Source: Derxia lacustris (GTDB taxonomy: Bacteria; Pseudomonadota; Gammaproteobacteria; Burkholderiales; Burkholderiaceae_E). From it: DNA of 64,000 nucleotides. Shown here piece after piece: positions 8,543 through 17,642 of the stretch. The stretch spans positions 124,001-188,000 of the forward strand of contig NZ_MUHU01000002.1 in NCBI RefSeq assembly GCF_002105195.1, written 5' to 3'. Position 1 is the stretch's first letter. Each line of letters starts with the position of its first letter. Position numbers and translations under genes: made by a program. The notes beneath the pieces are model-generated. The model worked only from the letters and a program-made list of their open reading frames with translations, had not been told where the DNA came from and did not search any database.

Positions 8543-10000
8543 TTACTTCTTCCAGGGCGCCTTCGTCAGGCCCCAGACGGGGCTGCTGATCGCCATGTCC
8601 ATGTCACGCGCAAAGATCGCGAAACCGTCATAGCCGTGGTACGGACCCGAGTAGTCCCAGCTGTGCATCTGACGGAACGGCACGCCCATCTTCTGGAACA
8701 CGTACTTTTCCTTGATGCCCGAGCCGACGAGGTCAGGCTGAACCTTCTCGACGAACTTCTCGAATTCGTAGCCGGTCACGTCGTCATAGATGAGCGTGCC
8801 ATCCTTGACGTAGTGGGTCGTGCGTTGGTAGTCGTCGTTGTGGCCGAATTCGTAGCCGGTACCGACCACTTCCATGCCCAGGTCTTCATAGGCGCCGATC
8901 ACGTGACGGGGACGCAGACCGCCCACGAACAGCATGACCTTCTTGCCTTGCAGACGCGGCTTGAACTTGGCGATGACGGCGTCAACCAGCGGACGGTACT
9001 TCTCGATGACCTTCTCGGCGTTCGCCTTGATGGTGTCGTCGAAGTGCGAAGCGATTTCGCGCAGCGACTTCTCGATCATCGTCGGGCCGAAGAAGTTGTA
9101 CTCGACCCAGGGCACCCCGTACTTTTCTTCCATGTGCCGGCTGATGTAGTTCATCGAGCGGTAGCAGTGAAGAACGTTGAGCTTCGCCTTCGGGGTGTTT
9201 TCGAGTTCGGCGATCGTGCCGTCACCCGACCACTGAGCCGTGACGCGCAGGCCCATTTCTTCCAGCAGGATGCGCGACGACCAGGCGTCACCACCGATGT
9301 TGTAGTCGCCGATGATCGCGACGTCATACGGGGTCGAGACGAACTCGGGGCGCTTGTTGGGATCGGTCTTGTCGAACACCCAGTCACGGATCGCGTCATT
9401 GGCGATGTGGTGGCCGAGCGATTGCGACACGCCGCGGAAACCTTCGCAGCGAACCGGAACGATCGTGTGACCGTTGAATTGCTTCGTCTTCTTCTTGGAG
9501 ACGGCTTCGATGTCGTCGCCGATCAGGCCGATCGGGCATTCCGACTGAACCGAGATCCCCTTGTTGAGGGGGAACAGTTCCTGAATTTCGTCGATGATCT
9601 TTTCCAGCTTCTTGTCGCCGCCGAAAACGATATCTTTTTCTTGGAAATCCGACGTGAACTGCATCGTCACGAAGGTATCCACACCGGTCACGCCGATGTA
9701 GTAGTTGCGACGGGCAGCCCAGCTGTATTGACCGCAGCCGACCGGACCGTGCGAGATGTGGATCATGTCCTTGATCGGGCCCCAGACCACGCCCTTGGAA
9801 CCGGCGTAGGCACAGCCACGAATCGTCATCACGCCCGGGAGGGACTTGATGTTCGACTTGACGCCGCAATCGGGCTTGCCTTCCTCGTATTGACCGAGGT
9901 GCTTGGCACGCTTCTTGGCCATCTTTTCGGGATAGGCCTTCAGAACTTCATCGATGAGGGCCTTGTTGGCGGCCTTCTTGTCATCAACGGTAATGCTCAT
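8543..10000 (-). CDS. nifD: nitrogenase MoFe protein alpha subunit
   Basis: 485 residues. The P-cluster Cys ligands are at 63 ([11 protein letters not shown]), 89 ([11 protein letters not shown]) and in [12 protein letters not shown]. The FeMo-co Cys ligand is in [10 protein letters not shown] and the His ligand in [18 protein letters not shown]. The [16 protein letters not shown] pattern is that of conventional Mo nitrogenase rather than Vnf or Anf. The catalytic cofactor site is in this subunit. It is 151 bases after nifH and 119 before nifK. ATG at 10000 follows GGAGCGCAACC. Confidence 0.98.
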   Translation of the reverse strand: MSITVDDKKAANKALIDEVLKAYPEKMAKKRAKHLGQYEEGKPDCGVKSNIKSLPGVMTIRGCAYAGSKGVVWGPIKDMIHISHGPVGCGQYSWAARRNYYIGVTGVDTFVTMQFTSDFQEKDIVFGGDKKLEKIIDEIQELFPLNKGISVQSECPIGLIGDDIEAVSKKKTKQFNGHTIVPVRCEGFRGVSQSLGHHIANDAIRDWVFDKTDPNKRPEFVSTPYDVAIIGDYNIGGDAWSSRILLEEMGLRVTAQWSGDGTIAELENTPKAKLNVLHCYRSMNYISRHMEEKYGVPWVEYNFFGPTMIEKSLREIASHFDDTIKANAEKVIEKYRPLVDAVIAKFKPRLQGKKVMLFVGGLRPRHVIGAYEDLGMEVVGTGYEFGHNDDYQRTTHYVKDGTLIYDDVTGYEFEKFVEKVQPDLVGSGIKEKYVFQKMGVPFRQMHSWDYSGPYHGYDGFAIFARDMDMAISSPVWGLTKAPWKK

Positions 10001-10009
10001 GGTTGCGCT

Positions 10010-10145
10010 CCGTTCGTTGGGGAAATGCGAGAGTGGAGAGAGCAGAGTCGGGCGTGAGAAACAGCCGACCGGGAGCGGGGGGCACTACCGGCCGAGCCGG
10101 CGCGGTAGACGCAAGATCCCCGCGCCCGGCTCTCGACCCTCGACT
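10010..10145 (-). other. structured nifH-nifD intercistronic region
   Basis: The 151-base gap contains complementary blocks: CGAGAGTCGAGGGTCGAGAGCCGGGCGCGGGG on the nifH side, and CCCCGCTCCCGG plus CTCTCCACTCTCGC on the nifD side. An RNA copy could form a long imperfect stem. Stem-loops after nifH are known in other diazotrophs to stabilise the nifH transcript and raise NifH over NifDK. The pairing here is read by eye only. Confidence 0.4.
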
Positions 10146-10151
10146 CTCGTC

Positions 10152-11123
<972 letters not shown>

Positions 11124-11166
11124 TCAGCCACTTGTCGGCAAGTCATGGTCCGCGCAGGCCAACTAT

Positions 11167-11182
11167 CGCAACGGCCGTGCCA
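11167..11182 (-). promoter_or_regulatory. sigma-54 (-24/-12) promoter of nifHDK
   Basis: Minus-strand TGGCAC-GGCCG-TTGCG is a near-perfect -24/-12 element. Transcription would start near 11156, giving a leader of about 120 bases before nifH. Confidence 0.93.
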
Positions 11183-11199
11183 CCGATGTGGTTTTTATT

Positions 11200-11212
11200 C
11201 AAGCCATTGATT
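11200..11212. promoter_or_regulatory. IHF site between NifA site and nifH promoter
   Basis: CAAGCCATTGATT is an exact match, in reverse orientation, to WATCAANNNNTTR. It lies in an AT-rich patch 17 bases upstream of the -24 element. Confidence 0.72.
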
Positions 11213-11262
11213 TTTAAATAGAAATTGCCAGCTATCGGCGCGATAGAAAGCTGCGTGTGGTT

Positions 11263-11278
11263 TGTGTGAAACCTGACA
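11263..11278. promoter_or_regulatory. NifA upstream activator site (TGT-N10-ACA) of nifH
   Basis: TGTGTGAAACCTGACA fits TGT-N10-ACA exactly and lies about 80 bases upstream of the nifH -24 element. It is also about 70 bases upstream of a possible -24/-12 element reading the other way, so it may serve both directions. Confidence 0.8.
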
Positions 11279-11348
11279 AAAGCCGGTTCCGGCGTAACGA
11301 AGGGCACAGCACGACAAACCGCCCGACAACTTGTCGCATTGCGCCGCA

Positions 11349-11363
11349 TGGCAGCGCGATCGC
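11349..11363 (+). promoter_or_regulatory. possible sigma-54 promoter for the hemoglobin-draG unit
   Basis: TGGCAG-CGCGA-TCGC keeps GG and GC 10 bases apart and has five of six TGGCAC bases, but the -12 is TCGC instead of TTGC. It faces the truncated hemoglobin gene and would share the NifA site at 11263-11278. No IHF-like sequence is seen between them. Confidence 0.4.
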
Positions 11364-11503
11364 GACTGGCGCCTGCCCGCTTCCCTAGTGCCAACGCCCG
11401 CGCGCGTTGGCGCGCACGCGTATGCGCGCGCGTCCGTTGTTCATGAAACGGGCCGGCATTGCAGACGTGGCAGCGCTTGGTACGGACGTTGCTGGGTCCG
11501 GTC

Positions 11504-11932
11504 ATGGAACCCAGGACTGCACCCTCGCTCAATCCGCATTTCGCGCTCGTCGGCGGCCAAGAGGCCGTGGACCGAATCGTCGATGAGTTCTACCGGCTGA
11601 TGGACACGCTGCCCGAAGCCGCCGCCATCCGTGCGATGCATGAGCCCGACCTGGGGCCAACGAAAGCAGTACTGAAAAAGTATCTTTCGGAATGGCTCGG
11701 CGGACCGAAGACGTACAGCGCGGAGCGTGGTCATCCACGCCTGCGCATGCGGCACGCCGCCTTCGGCATAGGACCGGCGGAGCGCGACGCCTGGCTTCTC
11801 TGCATGAAGGGCGCACTGGAGAGCGTTGTGACAGACGGCGTTCTTCGTGCCCAGCTGATGCAGGCCTTTTTCAAAACGGCGGACTGGCTCCGCAACGACC
11901 CCCAAGGAAATCCTCATGACAACCATCGATAA
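11504..11932 (+). CDS. group II truncated hemoglobin
   Basis: 142 residues from the ATG at 11504; a TTG further upstream in the same frame is less likely. The B10 Tyr in IVDEFYRLMD, the WLGGPKTYSAERGHP stretch, the proximal His in LRMRHAAFGIGP and the G8 Trp in ERDAWLLCM are all features of class II (TrHbO) globins. These bind O2 and NO; near nitrogenase, a role in oxygen supply at low tension or NO/O2 scavenging is plausible but inferred. It heads a plus-strand unit divergent from nifH. Its 3' end overlaps the next gene by 17 bases, pointing to translational coupling. Confidence 0.88.
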   Translation: MEPRTAPSLNPHFALVGGQEAVDRIVDEFYRLMDTLPEAAAIRAMHEPDLGPTKAVLKKYLSEWLGGPKTYSAERGHPRLRMRHAAFGIGPAERDAWLLCMKGALESVVTDGVLRAQLMQAFFKTADWLRNDPQGNPHDNHR

Positions 11933-12506
11933 GACTGCGTTCGCGCGCCTTGAATCCGAGAACCGGCTTCTGAACCCGGTGCTGAAGGCCCCCACCAAGA
12001 AGGAAGGCCGCTTCGGCTTCCGCGGCGAACTCGCCCTGGTCTTCGACACGCAGCTCGCCGACGAAGCCCGTCCGCCGCTCCTGACCTGCGACCAGGTCAT
12101 GGCCACCGCCGAAGACAGCGAGGGCTACATCAGCTTCTTCGCCGGCTATCTGCTGTCGTTCGAATGGCTGAAGAACGTCGCCGAAGTGCTGGGCGACTCG
12201 GTCAAGCCGACCGGCAAGTACTTCCTGTTCTGCAACAACGTCGACCTCTCGTCGAAGTACCAGGTCACCTACAACGGCATCCCGTTCTACGTGCTGCCGA
12301 TCGACGAATCGACGGTGAACAACGAGCTGCTGCAGATGCTCTACATCGAGAAGAACGACATCAAGAAGCTCGATACCGCCGGCAAGACCGACGCCATCGC
12401 CAACGCTGCGCTCAAGTTCAACACCAAGTACGAAGAGATCAGCTACGAAGAAGGCGTGAAGCGCCAAGGTCCGGTGCGCAACCCGAACGAGAACCGTCCG
12501 GTCTGA
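11916..12506 (+). CDS. unrecognised nif-linked protein, 196 aa
   Basis: I do not recognise the family. The protein is soluble-looking, acidic and without signal peptide or membrane segment. Visible stretches include GRFGFRGELALVFDTQLADE, an aromatic region EGYISFFAGYLLSFEWLKNV and the segment GIPFYVLPIDESTVNNELLQ. There is no Cys-rich cluster motif; single Cys residues occur near positions 49 and 105. The gene overlaps the hemoglobin gene by 17 bases and is followed after 4 bases by the SagB-type gene, so it belongs to the nifH-divergent unit. Its codon use is like that of the nif genes around it. Position suggests a role in nitrogenase protection or electron supply, but no function can be assigned. 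Confidence 0.75.
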   Translation: MTTIDKTAFARLESENRLLNPVLKAPTKKEGRFGFRGELALVFDTQLADEARPPLLTCDQVMATAEDSEGYISFFAGYLLSFEWLKNVAEVLGDSVKPTGKYFLFCNNVDLSSKYQVTYNGIPFYVLPIDESTVNNELLQMLYIEKNDIKKLDTAGKTDAIANAALKFNTKYEEISYEEGVKRQGPVRNPNENRPV

Positions 12507-12510
12507 TGCA

Positions 12511-14175
12511 ATGACCCAGGCCCGCACCATCCCCATCGCGAGCGTCGCCCAGCGCGACCCCGCCGTGCCCGCGCCGGAGCGGGTGCGGGCCTATCACGAG
12601 CGGACCAAGCATCGCCTCGACGGCTATGCGCGCGGTCCGGAGACGATCGACTGGTCGTCGCCGCCGGATCCGTTCCGGCATTACGAAGGTTGCAGCCGCG
12701 TGCTGCTGCCGCTGTCGGCCGATGGGCTGACAGTGCATTTCGACGAACTCGGGCATGTGCCGCCTGCTGCGCCCACGCTGGCTGCGATCGGCGCGCTGCT
12801 TGAGCTGTCGTTTGCGCTCGCCGCATGGAAGGAAGCCGGACCCGATCGCTGGTCGCTGCGTTGCGCGCCGTCGAGCGGCAACCTGCATCCGACCGAAACC
12901 TATCTCGTCGCGCGCGGCATCGATGGCCTCGCCGACGGCGTGTGGCATTACCTGCCGCGCGAACATGCGCTCGAACAACGCGCCCAGTTCCAGCCCGCGC
13001 ATGAAGGCGCGCCGCTGTTGCAGCTCGGCCTGACCAGCATTCACTGGCGCGAAGCCTGGAAGTACGGCGAACGCGCCTTCCGCTATTGCCAGCTCGACAT
13101 GGGCCATGCGCTCGGCACGTTGCGCTATGCCGCCGCCTGCCTGGGCTGGACCGCCAAGCTCAACGAGACGCTGTCGAGCGAGAGCGTCGCATCGCGCGTC
13201 GGCGTCGACCGCGAACAGGATTTCAAGGGCGTCGAGCATGAGGACGCCGAAGGGCTGGTCGACATCGGCTTCGGTAGCTACTCGGGCGATGCGCGCGAGG
13301 CGGCCGAGCCCGCCTTCATCGAATGGATCGGCAGCGCGACGCGCGTCGACCGCTGGCCGATGTACAAGTGGCCGGTCATCGACGACGTTGCAAGCGCCAC
13401 TCAGCGCCCGCCGCTCGCGCGCCAGCCCGACACCGATGCCGGCGGTCAGCGCAGCCTGCCCGCGCCCGCTGGCGTCCCGGCCGCAGCCCTCATCCGCAAC
13501 CGCCGCAGCGCCCAGCAGTTCGACCGCAAGCACAGCATGAGCGCCGCCCAGCTCTGGCCAATGCTCGATGCGCTCGTCAGCCCGGCGTCGGTGCCGCTCG
13601 ATGTCTGGGGCCCGCATGCGCGCGTGCATCCGGTGCTGTTCGTGCATCGCGTCGACGGGCTGGAGCCGGGCGTGTATGCGCTGCCGCGCAGCTCGCTCGC
13701 GCATGCGCTGCTGCGCATGGGGCTCGACGAAAAATTCGCGTGGACCCGCGTCGAAGGCGCGCCCGAGCATCTGCCGCTCTACCGCCTCAACGATGTGGCG
13801 GTGCAGTTCATCGCGCGCCGCCTGAGCTGCGGTCAGGCCATCGCCGGCGACTGCTGCGTGGCCATGGCCTTCGTGGCCGAATACGACGACACGCTCGACG
13901 AAGCGCCGTGGCGCTACCGCGAGCTGCACTGGGAAGCCGGACTGCTCGGCCAGGTGCTCTATCTCGAAGCCGAAGCCGTGGGCCTGCGCGGCACCGGCAT
14001 CGGCTGCTTCTTCGACGACGCCGTGCATGAGGCGCTGGGCATCACCGGCACGCGCCTGCAAACGGTCTATCACTTCAGCCTCGGCCTGCCGATGGTCGAT
14101 GCGCGCATCCGCAGCGAAGCGCCCTATGCCCATCGCGACGCCGCCGCGAACCCGCAAGAACGGAGCGAAACATGA
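12511..14175 (+). CDS. SagB/ThcOx-type dehydrogenase, double nitroreductase domain
   Basis: 554 residues containing two flavin-dependent nitroreductase-like halves. The first half has RCAPSSGNLHPTETYL around residue 114, a typical SagB start. The second begins near residue 325 with IRNRRSAQQFDRKHSMSA and ends with GLRGTGIGCFFDDAVHEALGI. SagB-type proteins are FMN oxidoreductases best known from azoline oxidation in peptide toxins. No such peptide or cyclodehydratase is visible here, and similar double-domain proteins recur near nif genes, so a redox role linked to nitrogen fixation is more likely. It overlaps the next gene by 4 bases (ATGA). Confidence 0.82.
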   Translation: MTQARTIPIASVAQRDPAVPAPERVRAYHERTKHRLDGYARGPETIDWSSPPDPFRHYEGCSRVLLPLSADGLTVHFDELGHVPPAAPTLAAIGALLELSFALAAWKEAGPDRWSLRCAPSSGNLHPTETYLVARGIDGLADGVWHYLPREHALEQRAQFQPAHEGAPLLQLGLTSIHWREAWKYGERAFRYCQLDMGHALGTLRYAAACLGWTAKLNETLSSESVASRVGVDREQDFKGVEHEDAEGLVDIGFGSYSGDAREAAEPAFIEWIGSATRVDRWPMYKWPVIDDVASATQRPPLARQPDTDAGGQRSLPAPAGVPAAALIRNRRSAQQFDRKHSMSAAQLWPMLDALVSPASVPLDVWGPHARVHPVLFVHRVDGLEPGVYALPRSSLAHALLRMGLDEKFAWTRVEGAPEHLPLYRLNDVAVQFIARRLSCGQAIAGDCCVAMAFVAEYDDTLDEAPWRYRELHWEAGLLGQVLYLEAEAVGLRGTGIGCFFDDAVHEALGITGTRLQTVYHFSLGLPMVDARIRSEAPYAHRDAAANPQERSET

Positions 14176-14984
14176 GCCTGCCCTTCCGCCGCCTGACCGC
14201 CGACGCCGCCGCCAGCTTCATCAAGCAGGACGGCGTGCGCATCCTCGACTGCCGCGATCCGCGCGCCTATGCCGCCGCCCACATCGAAGGCGCCGAGCGA
14301 CTCGACGACCGCAGCTTCGGCGGCTACGTGGGCCAGCTGCCGCGCGACACGCCGCTGTTCATCTACTGCTACCACGGCAATGCGAGCCAGACCTTCGCGA
14401 GCATGTTTGCCGACTTCCGCTTCACCAACGTGCACGACCTGGTCGGCGGCTACGAAGCCTGGGAACAGTACGAACGCATCATGGTCAAGCCGGCCGCCAA
14501 GGCCGCCGGCCCGATCCCGGCCGATCTGGCCGACTGGCTCGAAGCGCAGGGCTTTGCGCGCGACGACGTGAACGGCACGATCGAGAACAAGACCACGCCG
14601 GTCATGCGCGCTGCCCGCCTCGGCGATGCCGCGATGACCGCTGCGCTGGTCAATGCCGGCGCAGATCTCGACGCCCGCAATGCCGACGGCAACAACGCGC
14701 TGTGGCTGGCCTGCTTCGCCAACGACCCGGCCACCATCGAGGTGCTGGTCGAGGGCGGCGTCGACGTGGACAACCAGAACGACAACGGCGCCACCTGCCT
14801 GATGTACGCCGCCTCGGCCGGCAAGACCGAAGCCGTGGTGCAGCTGCTCAAGGCCGGCGCCGACGTGCTGCTCAAGTCGGCCGACGACTACACCGCGCTC
14901 GACATGGTCGCCAACGAGGAATGCTTGCACCTGCTGCGCGCCGTCGAGAAGGCAGTCAAGGCCGAGCAGCAGAAGGCGGCCTGA
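14172..14984 (+). CDS. rhodanese-ankyrin fusion protein
   Basis: 270 residues. The first 110 form a single rhodanese domain with CRDPRAYAAAHIEGA and the active-site loop YCYHGNAS (Cys66), like GlpE-type sulfurtransferases. Residues about 140-265 hold ankyrin repeats (for example NADGNNALWLACFAND and NDNGATCLMYAASAGKTE). The protein would move sulfane sulfur and bind a partner protein. Rhodaneses linked to nif genes have been proposed to supply sulfur for nitrogenase clusters. The start overlaps the SagB-type stop by ATGA, and the nifO-like gene starts 1 base after its stop. Confidence 0.88.
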   Translation: MSLPFRRLTADAAASFIKQDGVRILDCRDPRAYAAAHIEGAERLDDRSFGGYVGQLPRDTPLFIYCYHGNASQTFASMFADFRFTNVHDLVGGYEAWEQYERIMVKPAAKAAGPIPADLADWLEAQGFARDDVNGTIENKTTPVMRAARLGDAAMTAALVNAGADLDARNADGNNALWLACFANDPATIEVLVEGGVDVDNQNDNGATCLMYAASAGKTEAVVQLLKAGADVLLKSADDYTALDMVANEECLHLLRAVEKAVKAEQQKAA

Positions 14985-14985
14985 C

Positions 14986-15417
14986 ATGACGCACATCGTC
15001 TTCTTCGAGAAGCCGGGCTGCGGCGGCAATGCCAAGCAGAAGGCCATGCTCAGCGCCGCCGGCCACACGCTCGATGTGCGCAGCCTGCTGGCCGAACCGT
15101 GGACGCGTGAATCGCTGCTGGCCTTCCTCGATCCGCTGCCGGTCGACCAATGGTTCAACCGCGCGGCACCCAAGGTGCGCGACCACGAAATCGTTCCCGA
15201 AGAGCTCGACCGCGATCAGGCGCTGGCACTGATGCTGGCCGAGCCGCTGCTCATCCGCCGCCCGCTGATGCAGGTGGGCGAGGTGCGCATGGTCGGCTTC
15301 GATGCTGAGGCGGTCGACGGCTTCGTGGGCCTCGCGCCACGCGCCGATGGCGCCGCGCCCAAGGGCAATCTCGAAGGTTGCGCGGCCGCAAGCGTCAAGA
15401 GCTGCGACCCCGCCTAA
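14986..15417 (+). CDS. nifO: NifO-like nitrogenase-associated protein (ArsC/Spx fold)
   Basis: 143 residues. The start MTHIVFFEKPGCGGNAKQKAML has a Cys in the thioredoxin-fold active-site position, and EPLLIRRPLMQV is typical of ArsC/Spx-like proteins. This sub-family is annotated as nitrogenase-associated protein or NifO; in Azotobacter NifO affects molybdenum or nitrate balance. An Ala/Cys-rich tail follows. It lies between the rhodanese-ankyrin gene and draT in a tightly packed unit. Confidence 0.8.
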   Translation: MTHIVFFEKPGCGGNAKQKAMLSAAGHTLDVRSLLAEPWTRESLLAFLDPLPVDQWFNRAAPKVRDHEIVPEELDRDQALALMLAEPLLIRRPLMQVGEVRMVGFDAEAVDGFVGLAPRADGAAPKGNLEGCAAASVKSCDPA

Positions 15418-15466
15418 GCTGGCGGCCCGCGCGCGCAGCGACTGCGCGCGCCTCTCGGTCGCCTTC

Positions 15467-16315
15467 ATGCCCCACATCCCCCCTCATCACGACCGCGACC
15501 TGCCGCATGCCTGGGCCACGACCAATGTGGTCGGCGTGTCGGCCGAATGGATCGGCGCGGTCGGCTTCAACGACAAGCCGGCGCATCTGAGCATTGCCGG
15601 CGCACGCTCGTCGGCGCGCGGGCTGTTCGACCAGCTCGACCGCGTCGGCGACCTGGGCGAAGCCGCCGACGTGTTCCGCCAGTACATGCGCATGGCCTTC
15701 GGCCTCGTCGCCGATCACGCGGCGCGCGAGCGCTCGGAACGGCTGCGCTGGAAGTCGAGCTATCTCAAGCTGCTCGAAGGCTGGGGCTTCGATTCGAACG
15801 GGCCGCAGGGCGCGGTGCTCAAGGGCTGGGTCGAGAGCCGCTTCGGGCTGGTGCCGACCTGGCATCACGGCGCGCTCGGCCGCTTTCCGTCCGACGCCTG
15901 GGTGCGCTACATCGAAGAGAAGATGACCAGTCGCTTCCACGGCAACTGCATCAACATGCAGCTCGATCTGCTGTTCGAGTACTGCCAGTGGGCGATCCGG
16001 CGCTTTCATCTGCCGGCGCGGCCGCAGGGCGCGCACACGGTGCGCGCGTGGCGCTGCGTCAACGGGCTGGGCGAGCATCGCTTTGTCGAAGGCAGCCTGC
16101 GCGAGCGGCAGGGTGTCGTGCATCTCAACAATCTGGTCTCGTTCAGCCTGTCGCGCGCGCATGCCGAGGCCTTTGGCGACTGGATGCTCGAGACCGAGGT
16201 AGCGGTCGAAAAGCTGCTGTTCTTTCCGGGGCTGCTCGGCCAGTCCCTGCTGGCCGGCGAGGGCGAGGTGATCGCGCTCGGCGGCGAATACCGTGTGAAG
16301 GCGAGCTATGTCTGA
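15467..16315 (+). CDS. draT: dinitrogenase reductase ADP-ribosyltransferase DraT
   Basis: 282 residues. The N-terminal NVVGVSAEWIGAVGFNDKPAHLSIAGAR, the RFHGNCINMQLDLLFEYCQWAIRRF core and the NNLVSFSLSRAHAEAFGDWMLETEV segment are characteristic of DraT. The enzyme transfers ADP-ribose from NAD to the NifH arginine (Arg102 here), switching nitrogenase off after ammonium shock or energy loss. The frame is open upstream inside nifO, but the ATG at 15467 gives family length. It overlaps draG by 8 bases. Confidence 0.95.
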   Translation: MPHIPPHHDRDLPHAWATTNVVGVSAEWIGAVGFNDKPAHLSIAGARSSARGLFDQLDRVGDLGEAADVFRQYMRMAFGLVADHAARERSERLRWKSSYLKLLEGWGFDSNGPQGAVLKGWVESRFGLVPTWHHGALGRFPSDAWVRYIEEKMTSRFHGNCINMQLDLLFEYCQWAIRRFHLPARPQGAHTVRAWRCVNGLGEHRFVEGSLRERQGVVHLNNLVSFSLSRAHAEAFGDWMLETEVAVEKLLFFPGLLGQSLLAGEGEVIALGGEYRVKASYV

Positions 16316-17198
16316 CCTGCACCCTGCCCTGCTCGACCGGGCGCTCGGCGCCTATCTGGGCCTCGCCATCGGCGATGCGCTCGGCGCCACCGTCGAGTTC
16401 ATGACGCCGCGCGAGATCGCCGCCAACCTCGGCGTGCATCGCGACATCACCGGCGGTGGCTGGCTCAAGCTGCGCGCCGGTCAGGTGACCGACGACACGA
16501 CCATGTCGCTGGCGCTCGGCGATGCGCTGGTGGCGCACAACGGCTTCGACGCCCGCGCGGTGGCCGACGCCTTTGCCGGCTGGCTGCGCGGCAAGCCAGT
16601 GGACTGCGGCAACGCCTGCCGACGCGGCATCCGGCGCTATCTGGCCGACGGCTCGCTCGCCGGCCCGTACAACGAGGGCGACGGCGGCAATGGCGCGGCG
16701 ATGCGCAATCTGCCGGTGGTCATCGCGGCGCTGCACGACGACGCCGCCTTCGAGGCCTGGACGCTGGCGCAGGCGCGCATCACGCACAACCATGCGCTGT
16801 CCGATGCCGGCACGCTCGGGCTCGGCCGCATCGCGCGCCGCTTGCTGCGCGGTGACGGCGATGCCGGGCTGCGCGCCGAGGCCGATGCCCTCGTCACGCG
16901 CTGGCCGGCGTTCAGGCACACGCCGTGGCCGGGGCGCGCGAGCGGCTATGTGGTCGACACGGTGCAGACCGTGCTGCACCACGTACTCGCCATCGACGAC
17001 TTCGAGGCCTGCCTGATCGCGGTGGTGAACTGCGGCGACGATGCCGACACCACCGGCGCGCTGGCCGGCATGCTGGCCGGCGCCCGCTGCGGCGCGCAGG
17101 CGCTGCCGACGCGCTGGCTCAACCGGCTCGATGCGGAAGTGCTGCGGCAGATTCGCGCGCAGACGCTCGGCCTGCTGCGCATCGCCGGCCACGGCTGA
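16308..17198 (+). CDS. draG: ADP-ribosyl-dinitrogenase reductase hydrolase DraG
   Basis: 296 residues. The ADP-ribosylglycohydrolase fold shows the metal ligands in TDDTTMSLAL near residue 60, the NEGDGGNGAAMRN loop, an ITHNH segment and the second metal site GDDADTTGALAGMLAGA near residue 240. DraG removes ADP-ribose from NifH and restores activity; in other bacteria its access is controlled by PII and AmtB. It is the last gene of the nifH-divergent unit, and the next gene runs in the opposite direction. Confidence 0.96.
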   Translation: MSDLHPALLDRALGAYLGLAIGDALGATVEFMTPREIAANLGVHRDITGGGWLKLRAGQVTDDTTMSLALGDALVAHNGFDARAVADAFAGWLRGKPVDCGNACRRGIRRYLADGSLAGPYNEGDGGNGAAMRNLPVVIAALHDDAAFEAWTLAQARITHNHALSDAGTLGLGRIARRLLRGDGDAGLRAEADALVTRWPAFRHTPWPGRASGYVVDTVQTVLHHVLAIDDFEACLIAVVNCGDDADTTGALAGMLAGARCGAQALPTRWLNRLDAEVLRQIRAQTLGLLRIAGHG

Positions 17199-17204
17199 GC
17201 CGGC

Positions 17205-17603
17205 TCAGCGCTCGCGGTTGGCCTCGACCGCCACGAGAAAGGTGTCGGCCACGCGCCGCGCGCGCTCGATGGCGAAGGCGGCGGCCGCCTCGCCGAGCGT
17301 CTCGCGCGCGGTGGCCGAGAACAGCTCCAGCCAGCGCGCGAAGTGCTTCGCATCGACCGGCAAGTCCACATGCCGGGGCAGCGGCCGGCCCTGATAGCGG
17401 CCGGTGCGCCGCAGCAGATGCGACCAGAAATCCTGCAACACCGCGAAGTGCTGTTCCCAGTCGTGCACATGGGCGTCGAACACCGGGCCGAGCAGCTCGT
17501 CGTTGCGCGCGGCCTCGTAGAAGCGGCGCACCAGCTGCTCGACCTGCGCCTCGGTCGCATCGGTGGCGGGCAGAAAGACGGGCGGTGCGTGGTCGTGCGA
17601 CAT
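17205..17603 (-). CDS. group III truncated hemoglobin
   Basis: 132 residues. EQLVRRFYEAARNDELLGPVFDAHVHDWEQHFAVLQDFWSHLL and the proximal region VDAKHFARWLELF match class III (TrHbP) globins. Class III proteins often occur in bacteria with NO or peroxide stress. It is convergent with draG (6 bases apart) and lies 39 bases after the antiporter gene on the same strand. It is the second truncated hemoglobin within 6 kb. A nif role is possible but not shown by promoter structure. Confidence 0.87.
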   Translation of the reverse strand: MSHDHAPPVFLPATDATEAQVEQLVRRFYEAARNDELLGPVFDAHVHDWEQHFAVLQDFWSHLLRRTGRYQGRPLPRHVDLPVDAKHFARWLELFSATARETLGEAAAAFAIERARRVADTFLVAVEANRER

Positions 17604-17642
17604 GGCGGCGGGCGATGAGCGGAGGGAAGCCGCGAGTATCGG

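Noticed and set aside
3655..10057. Long plus-strand ORFs opposite nifN, nifE, nifK and nifD
   Set aside because: They mirror the highly conserved nif coding frames on the other strand and contain no recognisable protein motif.
12511..14175. SagB-type gene as part of a thiazole/oxazole peptide toxin cluster
   Set aside because: No precursor peptide, cyclodehydratase or exporter is near; the neighbours are nif-linked genes.
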